A stretch of 64,000 nt of DNA from Metarhizium brunneum (GCF_013426205.1 NC_089428.1:1240001-1304000); one strand, 5' to 3'; shown: positions 46,068 to 59,336, numbered from the stretch's first letter. Translations and numbers: made by a program. Notes: a model not told the origin generated them from the letters alone.

Positions 46068-49000
46068 TGAGTGTGCCAAGTGTACACACCCCACAGAAGA
46101 GATGGGTGAGCTAGGCCGTGAGAACAGGATAAGACTGAGACCGGAAAAAAACCCGGGGGGGTGTAATTGCCAATGCGCTCGCCTTCATCCGGAATTATCA
46201 GTTTGTGGTCATAAGTATTTGACCACTACGTGGCGTTGAGCGACTCCAAAGGGGTCGAACTTCATGAACCCCCGCTGTAGTACCTGATCTAGCCTCTGTC
46301 ACCCCAAAAAAGAATCGTAACGATTGATTCTGGACAGAGACAGGACATAGCACGAAAAACATTGCGGTTCCACCTAGGCGGGTGCGGGTATTTTCTTGGT
46401 AGGGTCAGGCGCGGCGTTGGTATTTCAAACAAGCTGCCTAGTGGTCCATTTGAGACAGAGGAGAGACAGCTCAACCGTGGCATTATACATATAGATGGAG
46501 GAATGGCCATTCAAGTTAAAAGGCAGCCATTCAACATGACATACAGTAGCTTCGCAGGCGCCCGGATACGTACTGATTATTTTCAGCATACTATACATTA
46601 TACAGGAGTAAATACATGGCGGCAGTTGTGGAATTCATGAATAATAAAAGGGCACAGCGCGGCCTAGATCAGCAAACCAATGCTTATCAGCGTGACCCTT
46701 TGACGTTTCGGAATATATTCATCATGGCCTGCCTTCGGTTTGCCTTGAGAAAGAATAAATGTTGGGTTGAAAGCAACATGGCCAACACAGAAGACTTTAT
46801 CTGATTAGCAGGTTATCAAGTGTTGCTGCTGGAAGCATCCAAACGCCGATTGTTATTTTAATCTCATCCCTAATACTACCGCAGGTGGGCTTATGCACGG
46901 CATTACCCACGGTCCTTGCTCCGGCTGTCGCATCCCTATACAGAAGACTCCCTGCTCCTCTGGTCACTGCATTCGTCCCAATCTACCAAGGTAGGTAGGT
47001 ACTTGTTTGTTCTTAAACACGGAGTGTACGACCCCAGCCCCCGACCCAATCTGTTCACCTGCAGGCAATGGGACACACACATAAAGACACATGGAGTACG
47101 GGGTAACTGTCAAGCCATAAGCCGTTAGCCAGCCAAAGTCGCGGAGCCTAGTCTGCCAAAAGATCCCATTGACGCCAACGAATCACAGCATGCTGAGGAG
47201 CACAGCCTTGCGGCATGGATGCTTATACTGGAGTGATTTGGAAGTACGTACTGCTCCGTACGGAGTACGGAGTATTATTCTGATAATTGGGGCTGGAATG
47301 CAGTTAGAAAGTCCAAAGACCAATGGAATGCACCCCTCGAGGCGGTCAGAAACATTTCCACCTGGTCCGGCTCTGCTGTGTCTCCTGTTTTATTTCTTTC
47401 GTTCTTGGGAAGAGATTTTGTGACAGAGGACAAACAAGAGGTGAATGTAATAGACTGACAAAGGGTAAGCAGGATTAGATGAGCGATATTTCAGCTCATG
47501 TATGTGGCATGGAGCCCGAGGGATTTCGAGCGGAAGGCGGGAAATGCAAGGACTGTCAGCTTGGGTACGTATGATGAACCTGCGTCAGAGTACGTAGGCC
47601 GTAGAGGTTGACAGTGACAGGGTCATGGGCGAGGGAGAGAGCCGGACTGGCTTGCGTTCCGGCGACACGGGCAGTTAAGTTGTGGGCTTCCGAGGCGTGG
47701 GCTTCCGAGGCGGATGGGCAATGGATGGCGGATGCAGGGCTGGGATGCAGACACAGCTCGTGACAGGGCTCTGGCTCGGGCCAGGCTCGTCGTTGCAGAT
47801 TGAATGAGTTCGCAGAGCGGCTGGCTGGGTGAGAGGTGAGTGTTGGAGGCGCCAGGGGAACTGGGCTGGCAAGCTCGCAAGCTGTCGAGACGGCTAGCAT
47901 TGAACCCACTTTAGCACCTGGCACTTGGCATCTAGCACCTTCCTGGCCGGGTCCTCCCGCTGGGTGCGCAAGGGTTTGGGAGGAAAGGCCCTTGGGCTTC
48001 CAGGCTGGAGGTACGGACACGTACGTACCTGGCATCATGTGCCAATATGCAACAAACACTGTATGGGGACTCGGAGGCATGACGTCCAAGGTGTACTCCG
48101 TACTACTTCGTACAGTGTGAAATAGCGACTCCAGAACGCCCGCCAAGTCCCTCCGGCGCCGTTGTCCCACTCACCCATCAAGCACCCACTTTCCCTAACC
48201 ATAACGGCGTGGGTGCCCCTCCCCCACCGTGCTACTCCTGCGGCCTGCCATGTACATATCGCCCAAGCAGCCAAGTGCCAAGTTCATCCATGGAATAATA
48301 CCACGGCGTCCAACGTCCGTCCCATGGCATCCATGGCATCCATGTCACTAAGTCCAAGGTAATGCTTCCCAGTCGCTGCCAGCTCCCTTGTTGGCATTGT
48401 TGATAACTACCATGTCGCTGCACGTTGCTGTTGCACGCCCCCCCTTCCTTCCCGCCAGAACGGACGCGAGACAGAAGAAAGGACGAGAAACGTCAAACGG
48501 CCCTGGTTGATGGCTTATGGCTGACGATAGCTGACCTGTTTGGCACCAGCAAGACATGGACTGTTCTGCATACAAACACACGCCGCCGCCACACACCCAG
48601 TCAGCAATCTGAACACAAACACACGCAGACGGACAGCGCAGACGGACAAGAAACAGACGCACACCCACAAGCCAGAGAGACACACCAGTTGGCTCTTTTG
48701 AGCACTCACACACACCACCACTCTTCTGTCAGCTCTGGCTCTGCTCTGTTCGTCTCTGCTCCATAATACTCGCTCACACAATCCACATATTCCGTACTCC
48801 GTACTCCGTGCTCCGTACACAGGCACAGACACAGGACAGGACACACACACTGCCCCCCGTCGCGACGAGTGACGAGTCCCAGTCCCAGACTATGTTGTAT
48901 GGGAAAGAAAACAAGCACCTTGTGTTGTTGAATGTCTCCCCTGGAAGCCAGAGCCCGATCCTGATCTTGAGCCTGAGCCTGAGCCATGGAACAAGGCCGA

Positions 49001-49290
49001 TGTTGCTGGCACTCTCTTCTTGTTCCTGAACTCTCACCTCGGTTTTTTGCCTGAATTGTCGAAACGAGCTCCCTCGTTGGTTGAAATCCCCCAACCAACC
49101 TCCATCACCAACCTAACATCCGCTGTACATTTTGGTACCTGCGATTGCAACAAGCGATATCGGGCTTCTCGCCTTGGGAGCAGCATCAAAAAGGGAAGAC
49201 AGGGAGCCTTGACGCCAAGCTTATTCGCTCTTCGTCCCCTCCGAGGTAACTATGTCTATATGGTAGGCTTTGGGGGATGAAGTCGTGACT
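46068..49290. other. Intergenic block with decamer clusters
   Basis: I find no gene. Perfect TACGGAGTAC copies are at 47259-47268, 48093-48102 and 48794-48803, the last inside a short tandem of ACTCCGT units. A GTGGGCTTCCGAGGC unit is repeated twice near 47683-47712. The stretch 48500-49290 is CA/CT-rich and likely includes the promoter and leader of the downstream zinc-finger gene. Confidence 0.45.
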
Positions 49291-52200
49291 ATGTCAGGCA
49301 CTGGCGCAGATCATGCTGCGCCGGACCTCGGTGTCGCCATCCGCCAGTTACTCAACCAGCAAGCCGATATCCAGTCGAGGCTTTCTGTTTTGATCGCTGC
49401 CCGACATGGTCTGGAAATCCCAGTTGAGCTAGACATGTTACGCCATAAACTGTGCGTTCTTGAGGATCTGGCAGACCACTACGGTATGTTGATAATTTTG
49501 TAATTTAAATGTCAAGGTTTTTCTCTTCTTTTTTGCGTCACTCCCGCCGCCTGGCATCTCGCGATGTGTTAGGTGTACATGGGCAGAGGACCTTTGATTT
49601 CTTTGTTATACCTGCTGTACGACTTGTCGTGCTGTGAAGCAGACAATGTCGTTGAGTTCGTTGCTGACGGAAACCTCTCTGTTTTTGTGTAAGCAGATCT
49701 GGCATCCAAGATTCCAATTCTCTCTGGTCCAGAAGAAGCGCGAGCGCTTCAGTATCGGTGTGAATGTGTCGAGGCAGTATGCTTGCAAAACGGTATGTCG
49801 TTACAAACGAGTGCCTCTCCCTTGCCAGTACAGAGGAAGCACGAGCTGAATTATGGCTAATGCGCCAAATAGAAGTGGATGTTATAGAGCCGTTGAGGAA
49901 GTCGCTGCCCTCGGCGCCGCCAGACTTTGGTATCTGGTTGGAAAGGCATCTCGAACTACACGATTCGATTCCACAGCATCGCTCTGAAGCGCACGCAGAG
50001 GCGGATGGGTGGAAACTTCGATCGATGCTATCTTTCAAATGTTGGCATGACCAATGCGCCCACTATGTTTACGGCTTCGCCAGCCAAGGAGAAAGAGACA
50101 GTCACAGTCTTATTCACCAACCCCCCGCAAAGAGGGATTCTGGATTCTCTGTGGAAACCTCTCCCCCAGTGCCGTCCATCGGCGAGCAATCTCTTCGGCT
50201 TCTAAACAGTTCCCAATCGAATCGACATCCCCCGCCAGTGCAAACTGGAAACCTGCCTCCGTCTTCTAGTTTACCAGTCATCAGCCCCCGACTTCCACCC
50301 GAAGAAAAGGACGACTTATCCGCAAATTATACCTTCTATGCACCAACCGGGCCCAGGGGTGTGCGTAGGAGCTCGAGTGACGCCGATATCGAGGCCATGC
50401 TACCGCCTTTGAAAAGATCAAAGACAAATCAACCGCGGTTAGAATCCATTGGAGAGCTCCAGCTATTTCCCGAGACAGGACCGTGCCTTCGGTGTAGAAT
50501 AGCCAAGAAAAAGGTACATATACACTTTCCTTATACCTTGTCTTTGAATTATGAAATGATGGCTTGAGTTGCTGATAATGATGTTTTCCCGTGTCTAGTG
50601 TGATGCTAATAAGCCTTGTTCGAATTGTTCTGATAATCCCCCTTCTGGAAAGGAGGAGCATTGGGGCATAATAGGCTGTTTTCGTAACCCGCTTGCTTCC
50701 TTTGCAGATATTTTGCTACCCGGTATGTTCTGTGCGCAAGGAGCCTTTTTTGCTTTTCTGACCACATTCACAGGGCCTATATCTCCAAGACAAGCCCGCA
50801 CTCCGATAACATCCCCTCTTTCGCAGCGCCGGGGCATAAACGAGTACCTCGAATCCGCTTGTTCTTTCCCCGACAACTTCAAGGAGATCGTCAAAGAAAA
50901 CGCTGACTTTCCGGACGGTTTCTGGTGGTCAGCACATCTCGACTCCAGACACAGCTCCACCGACGGGACATCAGGATATAACCGCGATGCGCCCAGGCGG
51001 GCCCCTCCAGTGCTCGCTGCCATCGCTAGTAGTTGGCACGCGCAGGATACCGCCTACGATCTTTTCCAGCTGCTTCGAATCACCGGTTCATTATCGACGT
51101 CGCGAGAAAATGAGGAGGCATCATTTCCAACATTATATTCCGCCAAGTTATTACTTCGCGAGACCATATTTTACGGAATCATTCACCCGGATCCTCTTTT
51201 TCGTGTCGGATCAACATTCAACCTGAAGAATCCGCCCGAGGGAGTTGATTTAGACGAGCATATGCGGCAACTCGAGGACTGTCTGCTACGATTTCTCCAA
51301 TCATTTGAGATAATGTGCTCTTCTACATCAGATAAACGACCAAGGGATCTTCTAGCGGAGTTTCTTTCGGTTTGTATTTTCAGCGCAACGAGGACGCTTT
51401 TGCTGGACATGGCCCCATCTTTGAATGCTACGCCAGTTTTCCAGCACCAACTACGATCCCCGACAGGCAACACCAGCCACGCTATCCATAGCATGTACCG
51501 GGCTTTGGTCCAGCTATTCTGTTCATCCGGCCCGCTCTTTACAGATAGTTGGGAAGGAAGCATGTCCCATGAAGACTCGTCTCTCTATTACAGTATCAAT
51601 CACCTAATTCGGAGAGATATGTGGGTAAACGAAGGGATCGAGTCAAGTGCCGATTTTCTTTTAAAACTTGGCGACAGCTATTTTGATAGCTGGGGTTTCA
51701 ATGGCTTCCTTCGGCAGCGAAAACCAAACAGCTCAGCTTGGCAGTCGTCTTCCGCGCCAATCCTTCGTTCTGTGCAAGAACAGCATCGGCCCCAGCTGCC
51801 TATGGTGGCACCGCCGCTTGGTCCCCAAATGTGGCATTCAAGTTTCCAAGATGACGTAGGGCTGCCGCAGCGTCGCACATCGGACCTTGGGAGTGTACCG
51901 TATGGTCCAGAGGTGGAAAGAGCAAGACGGCATACAGTAGGTGAAGCATCTGTAACCCCAAGTCAGCTTGAAACTCCGTGGAAAGCTCCTGGCTCTCCGT
52001 CGCGATTTAGGTCCCCCTATCATCGACCTTTGCGGCGCGTGTACTGCGTCAAGTGCAATGAGTACCCTGAAGGGTTTCGAGGGGAACACGAGCTAAGGAG
52101 ACATACTGATGCAAAACACTCGGCAATGGTTCGTCGTTGGGTTTGCTGCGAACCTGAAAATGCAAGAGATGCTTCCCTCAAACCAGTCGTGTCGCTATCC

Positions 52201-53115
52201 AGTTGCAAGGCATGTATGGCTCAAAAGCAGTATGGCGCCTATTATAATGCTGCCGCACACTTACGACGGGCACACTTTAGTCCTCATCGTGGTGGCAAAG
52301 CCAGTGGTGACTGGCCGCCTATGTCCGTCTTGAAAGATTGGATGCGAGAAGTACGGCAACCACTTGATCCTATGCAAGCAGAATATCTCAGCGGAGGGGA
52401 AGAAGACGGTGGTGATCCGGCATTAGAATCGTCAATATCTACATCCAGGGCCATGCCGGAAGCATCAGCGTCTAGGGCTTATATGGTGTCCCCTATAGAC
52501 GATCCGTGGCGACGTGGGAGCTCGAGTCAGTCTACTCAATCCGGACCACGGCCGACGGATAACCGAAGCCAATGCCCTCATCCAGACTGTGGGAGGATAG
52601 TTAAAGATCTGGCGGCGCACATGCTGACACATCAAGAAGAGCGTCCAGAAAAATGCCCTATTGTCAGTTGTGAATATCATACAAAGGGATTTGCTCGGAA
52701 ATACGACAAGAATCGCCACGCTCTCACGCATTATCGAGGTACAATGGTTTGTCCCTTCTGTCCCGGAGTGGGTTCCCCATATGAGAAGGCCTTTTGTCGA
52801 GCAGACGTCTTCAAGCGGCATCTTGCCACAGCCCACAATGTTGATCAAACGCCAACAAATAACCGCAGCGGCAGTCTGGCGCATCTTCTGGACGGCCATG
52901 GCCCAACTTCTACACACAACTTTGGGGCCCGTTGCTCAATTTGCGGGGGCCGGTTTGCCACAGCGCAGGACTTCTACGAGCACTTGGATGAATGTGTACT
53001 TCGGGTTATTGTGCCTGTGCCCATACCTACCGCAAACCACACCCGTCCACAGCATTCAGAAGCGGCAGATTCTATCAGTCCGCTGCAAACGGAAGCCCCC
53101 AATAGAATGTCTTGA
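49291..53115 (+). CDS. Zinc-finger protein with Zn2Cys6-like cluster and C-terminal C2H2 fingers
   Basis: I assembled five exons, 49291-49483, 49697-49792, 49834-50513, 50599-50722 and 50774-53115, giving 1144 aa; all phases agree. The first 100 residues are helical, with leucine-rich LADIQSRLSVL-like text. A cysteine cluster C314-x2-C317-x6-C324-x5-C330-x2-C333 matches five of the six ligands of a fungal Zn2Cys6 domain. The sixth, C350, comes after 16 residues instead of the usual 6-9. A middle region with LFQLLRITGSLS and LLLRETIFYGIIHPDPLF follows. From C789 to about 1105 there are several C2H2-type fingers, including CVKCNEYPEGFRGEHELRRH, CPHPDCGRIVKDLAAHMLTH and CSICGGRFATAQDFYEHLDEC. 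It is probably a nuclear DNA-binding regulator; its targets are unknown. The exon 2/3 junction, with a 41-nt intron, is the weakest part of the model. Confidence 0.75.
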
Positions 53116-54093
53116 CCCTCCCCCATTATGCCCCCTCAGTTTCGGCTATTAAGTTTGGCGACATTTTGATCTTTTTCTGGGGGTCTATGGCTAGACCGTT
53201 GTGCTTCACTTCGCCAGGGGATAAGGAGGTGCATAAAGCGGGCAGTTGGAGGGGAAATCTTTCCAGAACAGCTACTTCACAGCCGCTATTTTATGTGGGA
53301 AGGAAAATTTGGAGGGAAATACCCAAAGGAGACGCATCCTATATCTAAGCATTGCAGTAAAACCCCAGCGGGTTTTTGATTTAGCACATCATACGATGGA
53401 CTGGCGTTGTTTTTAGTTTAGAAAAGTGGAACGAAAATTACGGGAGGGGATAGGATATATCTACTACTGTCGACATTGCATGGTGTTGGGGAGTTCAAAG
53501 ACGTGGCGGGTACATTATTGTCAAAGAAGGCAGGTATTCTCCTTATTCTCCATGCGAGATGATTTCTCTCAAACTTCTTCTTTTTTTATGTTCTACGCTA
53601 TTCTTCGTTTCGTGTAGGAATATGTGAAATCTTGGGGCTCATGAGTAAAAGACGCGTCCTGTACTGAATAAACTTGCTGCGCTCATTCTTGCCCGTAGTC
53701 AGAATTCGAAGTTCACAATTTAGATGGCATTGAAGAATCTACAATCGAGCTAGGCCAAATCACACAATAATAAGCCAGATATGTTTTTATAGAGAAATTA
53801 TTTTCAAGACGTAGTGATCATCTAACTGCACCTATAGTCTAGTTAATAGACTTGATAGACATGACATCTCAAGATGCCTGTGACAGCGATATAAATTCGC
53901 CATAGCAAATGATGCAAATACTAGTATAAACATCAAAACTGAGACCCTATAAAGACCTCCATGCCTTTTAGCCTGAAAACGCCGAAACAAAACCGCACAT
54001 TGCCCAAAAGAAGCACTTCGAACCTATGATGCTATGCAATATTCGTGGTACGCCAGAAAGATGTATATATTCGTTTTGTGGTATATTGGGTGA
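53116..54093. other. 3' intergenic region between convergent genes
   Basis: AT-rich, with the likely 3' untranslated regions of the zinc-finger gene and of the transporter. No gene is seen. Confidence 0.5.
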
Positions 54094-56187
54094 TTATTTT
54101 GTATCACCACTAACCTTTTCACTGAGGACGCCGGGAGAGTTGTTCATATTTCCAGGGCTCGAGCGTTTGAAGTAGGCGTGAATCTCAGCAGAGAACTCAC
54201 CATCGTCAGGCATACCATGGTCATGGTCACCTTCAGTTTCCTTGGGCCCACGGGTAGCCTGGACGGCCTCCCACTCTGTTCGCATATCAGCAATCTTGGC
54301 CTTCCAGTCCGCCTCAGGATCATAGGTCTTGTGGAGACCACAGATGCGCTCCCACAGGCTCAGATGTTGGGGGTGGACAGCAATCCCGTGATACTCATTG
54401 GCCTTGCCGTCACGAATATATCTCCACCGGCGCTCCTGTTCCTTCAGGTCGAGACCGGTTGTGTCTGGGAGGTAGAGGAAGGTAAGGAACATGCCAGCAA
54501 GACCAAACCAAGGAACAACGTAGAACTTGGTCTGGTCATCGATGTAGTTGTAGAGTACAGAGGCAAGCAGAGCACCAGCCTTGCCCATGCAGGCAGAGAA
54601 TCCGTGAGCAGTGGCACGGATGGGAGTAGGGAAAACCTCGCCGGCAATCAGGAAAGTGACAGAGTTGGGGCCGAACTGGTTAAAGAAGGAAGACAAAAAG
54701 TACATGGCCTGGAAGGAATGAATGCCTTCAGGACTAGTATAGTACTTGTAGCGGAAGGCAGGGATGACGAACATGAGGAAGCACATGAAGAAGCCAACCT
54801 GCTGCATCATCTTGCGGCCGTAAAGTTTGTTGTCGATGAGAAGAGATGCAAGATAGTAACCAACCAGCGAGACGGTGATGTTGACCAGGTTCCAAGTCCA
54901 GTTCGTCATGAGAGAGCTGGGGTTGTCCGAGATAACCTTGATGAATTGACCCTGGAATAGTTTGTTGCCGTAGAAAAAGACATCGTTGCAAAACCAAGTG
55001 CCGGCAGTGGCTAACAAACGGCCACCAAAGTGGGTGAAGCAGAAGCGCAGGGCCGTGACGTCGTAGCCAGTGACGTTGGTACGGTTTTTTGCTTGAGCGA
55101 GTTGCTTAGAAGCGTTGGGCATCTTCCAAGTTCTGTAGTAGACGAGCCAGAGAGTACCAATCGCAGGGAAAGCGAAAGACAGACGGAAAGCATACTGAGC
55201 AGCCGAGGTGGTGTAAGGTGGCGCGCCAGATCCCTTGTTGAAGATGACAAGCAAGACAATGAGGAGAACCTGGTTGACAAACTGACCCCAGCCCTGCATC
55301 AGGAAGGCCATGGTGACACGGCGGCCACGGTGGAGACGATCCTCCTTGGTGGACATCTTGCCAGCGGTGACAGCATTTTCGAGAGAAGAGGTGGCGGTAA
55401 TAGGGTACTCGCCACCGACACCCAGCGAGTAGAAGAACAAGGACCAGGCATAGCAAATGACCCAGCCCTGGAGAGTAAGGCCCCAAGAGGCAGTGAGCAT
55501 GAGAAGACCAACAAACATGATGATGGCATCCTGGATCAAGCCCCAGCGACGACCAACCCAGTCACCAATAACCTAGAAAGAACAAGGCATTAGTTAGCAA
55601 TTGGACTTGGTAAGGCCACGCAACGGTAGGATTGGAAGAAGACTTACGCCAACAAAGACCTGGCCAACCATGATACCAATAATCTCAAGGTATGTGACAC
55701 TAGCAATCCAGTTCTTGCTGCAAACCTGGTGCTTTCCCCAGCATTCGGGCCAGACTTTGGCGAAGAGTGGCTCCAAGTTGCCAATGGAGAAGAGAACATA
55801 GCCTTCGAGACCGAGACCAGCACCGGGAATAACGGCATGTCGGAAGTACCAGGAAAGGGGAGAAAGGGGATCTTTCTTCATCATTGAGCCAATGGTGCTC
55901 AATTCCTTGGCAGCAGCCTCACGATCAACTTGGCTAACAAATTTGACACGCTGCATCCATGGCAAATCAGCCCAGTACACACCATCAGGTGTATATGAGT
56001 CGTCGGGACGAGTTACATGGCTGAAAATGCGCTGCTCGTCGGGGGTACCGTGTTGAATGATGAAGTCATCGCTGTCGTGGTCGCCAGGAGGCCCGTGGGG
56101 AATGGGAATTTCGCCAGGAATAGACTGGTGGTGGTGATGGTGGTGATGAACTCCCGAATCAGAGTCGGACGAATCAGGACCGGCCAT
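54094..56187 (-). CDS. MFS transporter, phosphate:H+ symporter-like
   Basis: The join is complement(54094..55572, 55648..56187), 672 aa. The intron is 75 nt with a GTAAGT donor, a TGCTAAC branch and a TAG acceptor. This is a twelve-span major facilitator of the plasma membrane with long cytosolic ends. The first 95 residues are hydrophilic and include seven histidines (14-20). The loop between spans 2 and 3 has DWVGRRWG, the MFS signature. The span 4 region has GVGGEYPITATSS, the form of the PHS/GIT motif found in fungal phosphate and glycerophosphodiester carriers. Later motifs are NSVTFLIAGEVFPTPIRATA and PDTTGLDLKEQE. The sequence fits proton-coupled uptake of phosphate or a phosphodiester; the exact substrate is not decided by what I see. 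I saw no CACGTG box in the first kilobase upstream. Confidence 0.82.
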
Positions 56188-59100
56188 CGGATGTTACTGA
56201 CCCCGCGGGAGATGGTGCCAAGCAGATTTGGGCGGCAGATTGGATCTGTTTGAGGCGCACCGAGAGACAGATGCAGGCAGAGAAGGGGTGTGTCGGGAGC
56301 GGAGGGCGGATGGCTGAACGGGCCAACACACAGCCAGAGACGTGCAGGGCAAGAAAGTGTAGGTCCGTTTCAATCTGATTTGATGTCTTTCGCAGATTGA
56401 AGGGAGCAAGACCTGGGAGAAGAGCCTGGTTTTGTAGCAATGTAGGAACGGCAGGCGAAAAAGTTATTTCGTCGATGGCCGCCGAAGTCGAAGGGTCGAA
56501 GGGATTGGCCCCAAAAGTCAAATTTTCAAAAAGAAGAGGCAGAGGCGACAGACCGGACACAAGAAGCGGCTGCCACCGTCGCAGAAGCCGAGGCGCGTTT
56601 GGCAGGAACTACTCGCGGAAGGAACAACGGAGTGAGTGCAAGCACGACAACACGGCTGACGATACAAGAAGAGCAAAGAAGCAGCGCAGCTTTCTCTTTA
56701 TGTCAAGTACCTCGTTGCCTCCAAGGAATGGTGAGCAGAAGCAGAGCAAAGCAATAATGCCCTGACCAAAACAACCGAGCGACGTGCAAAATCTCGAGGT
56801 CGCTTGGTCTCTTTAAACCAGATGCCATGACGCACATATCCGTTTTCGACGACCGAGACCACGGACGATGGCGAGAGTGAATTGGACCAGTCAAAGGCGT
56901 CCATCGGCCACCGTGCTCGATCGTCTGGCTACGAAGGGTCCAAAAAGCTTTTTTCCTACAGGATCCAAGCTGTTTCCGCACCTCGCGGGGACTTGGGCGG
57001 GCTAGTCCACTGTTGAGCCACCCGGCGCCTTCGAAGTATCTGGGCCGCACACGCATGGAAGCTCTTACTGGAAGAAGGAGCCAGCAGACACGGCGGCCAA
57101 AAAAAAAAAACCCTTGTGCAATGGAGTAATAATTGTGTTGCTACACGAATTTTGATGCAGAATGGGACATCTGGTTGGCTGGGCAGGGGGGGCATGCCAC
57201 AAGTTTGGCATGGGTGAGGGGCCATCTCCAGCCACGCCGACCGGGGGGGCCCAGAAATCTGGGGACAATCTGGAAGACACGCACCAGAGGCCGAAAAGGA
57301 AGCAACAGACTGATGTCAGCATAATCAATATCGCCGCCTCCGGCCACCTCCACGTCTGCGTTCGGGTCAGGCGGCACTCGCATCACGCGCGGCTGGTCAA
57401 TCAATGGATGCCACCGCCAACGGGAAGCCACTGCTCAAGCCGAAATGCGACGCTTATTCTTATCCGTCACCGAACTCGTGCAGGCCTCGTGCATATGTCA
57501 ATTCCTCGACCCCGACCCTCATGCCTCGTCGCATCTGGTGCTACAGCACACTCCCAAATACCTCACCGAAAGGGCAGTTGGTCGCGTGAGGACCCGCCGG
57601 CCCTTTGCTGCAGACTCTGCAGACACCGCAGCCAAGCCAAGCCACCTCGGCTACCATGCATGGTTCATGATCCCTGCCAAGCATCCAGCATTTGTTTTGG
57701 CATTTCTTCAAGCACCGGCGCTCGTCCACTGCACTGCCGGACAATTTGTCGTCGGCCAAGCGCCATCTTGCCACGGAGCTCACGCAAACCTGCTGCATTT
57801 GCCAAGGTTTTTATTTTAGGTGGCATACTGAGTAGTCTGGTACGTCGTGATAGGACTAGTACTCCAAGCTGGGCGGCATCTACAAATAGTATCAAAAATA
57901 CCTTGATGAATTGGCCCTTGGACCCTGGACTTCAGAATGCCCATCTGCTACATACTACGTACTAGTACCTACTAGTACTACAACGTGCCGTAACCAAGGC
58001 TTCATCATGCCTGCAGGGCCTTTTCCTTCTCCGCATTCAGACCATGATGCGTCTTGACAGAGTACAAGTACTACAAGTACCACCTGTGCCCCCTCGAGAC
58101 CGCCTCGGGCTCCCACGCATTATCCACTCTTGCAATCCCATGTGAATAGCAATTGGTTCGTCTATCTTTTTGGACGCATTAATGATCCAATCTTGCCACG
58201 ACGAGCAGCAGTTTTGCCTCTTGACCCCCGCAAAACCATTTGACGTTTTGTTGAGTTCCCACATGTACATCATTTTGCCCAATACAGAGCATTAGTTACC
58301 AAGAAGATGACACGACGTCTTAGTCCAAGCTTTGAAATTCCCACGTGCCTCTTTATTTAGTCTCGCAGTCGACGCTTGACTTGGATTCCACAGCAACCAG
58401 GGTCAAAACACATGAATGCCAGACTCCCTCAACAGAGTGCGCACACCTCGTGGTGGTGGGACCGAGACATGTCTCGCCCTCATCCGCAACCCGTAGATGC
58501 CGTTTGCCCTTGCCGCACATCTGCACTGCGACTGCGACGACGGCATCAAACGTCCTCAGCCAGCTGCAGCTGGCCAGTTCAAACGACTTCTTCCATCTTG
58601 CAGCTCAGTCAACACCAGACAAGACGCGGCAAAGCAAAGCCCACGCGCGAACAAGCCCCCCCCCCTTGGCTACGGCATTAAGCAAAATATAGATATTTTC
58701 CTAGAACCCCAAGATAGATACATACACATCAGAACCTGACTTGCATCATGTTGCTCCCCCACGCTTCAGGCACACATGCTGTAGTCCCAAGTCCTCAACT
58801 CAACCCATAATGCCTTCATCATCATCATCAGTGCGGGCAGTACACTGGCAGCCCATGTTCCCGGGAATAGGCAATGCGACGGTGCGTTTTTAACACACAA
58901 TATAGAAACAAAATAGCCTCCGTCCTGTCCGCCCTCTTTATGCCTTCATCAAACCCCTGTCTTTCAAGCATGTTGCACACCAAAACGGCCCGTCATTCTA
59001 GTGTGGCCTCGCCCAGCAGTGCTGTCACATCTTGTGTTTTTTTTTGTTTTATGTTTATTGTTAAAAAAAAAAAGGCAAAAGAAAATGATAAACAAACAAA

Positions 59101-59336
59101 TAAACTTGCCCAATTGACGCCTCGCTGCAACCTTGCGTACATACAAAGGGGGGAAAACATTGTCAAATGTGAAAAATTGAAAATGACATCAATATGAAGA
59201 GGGGAAAAAATGTCCACCCTATAATTCACGACTGAACCAAACTTGAATACTTTCCCTATATATGACAATCTTTTCATCTTCTCGTTTCTCGTATTCGAAA
59301 TGTGTAATTGGGTTGTGCCTTCGGGCGTGATTCGCT
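56188..59336. other. Intergenic block between transporter promoter and Rim15 3' end
   Basis: The first kilobase is the probable transporter promoter. A 267-codon frame (57162-57965) is open but overlaps other open frames and has no domain. A CACGTG hexamer is present near 58341 and a C10 run at 58656-58665. The final part before 59337 is the probable 3' untranslated region of the kinase gene. Confidence 0.45.

Noticed and set aside
58341..58346. CACGTG as a PHO-type site for the phosphate transporter
   Set aside because: It is more than 2 kb upstream of the transporter start and beyond other intergenic sequence; a single hexamer is expected by chance.
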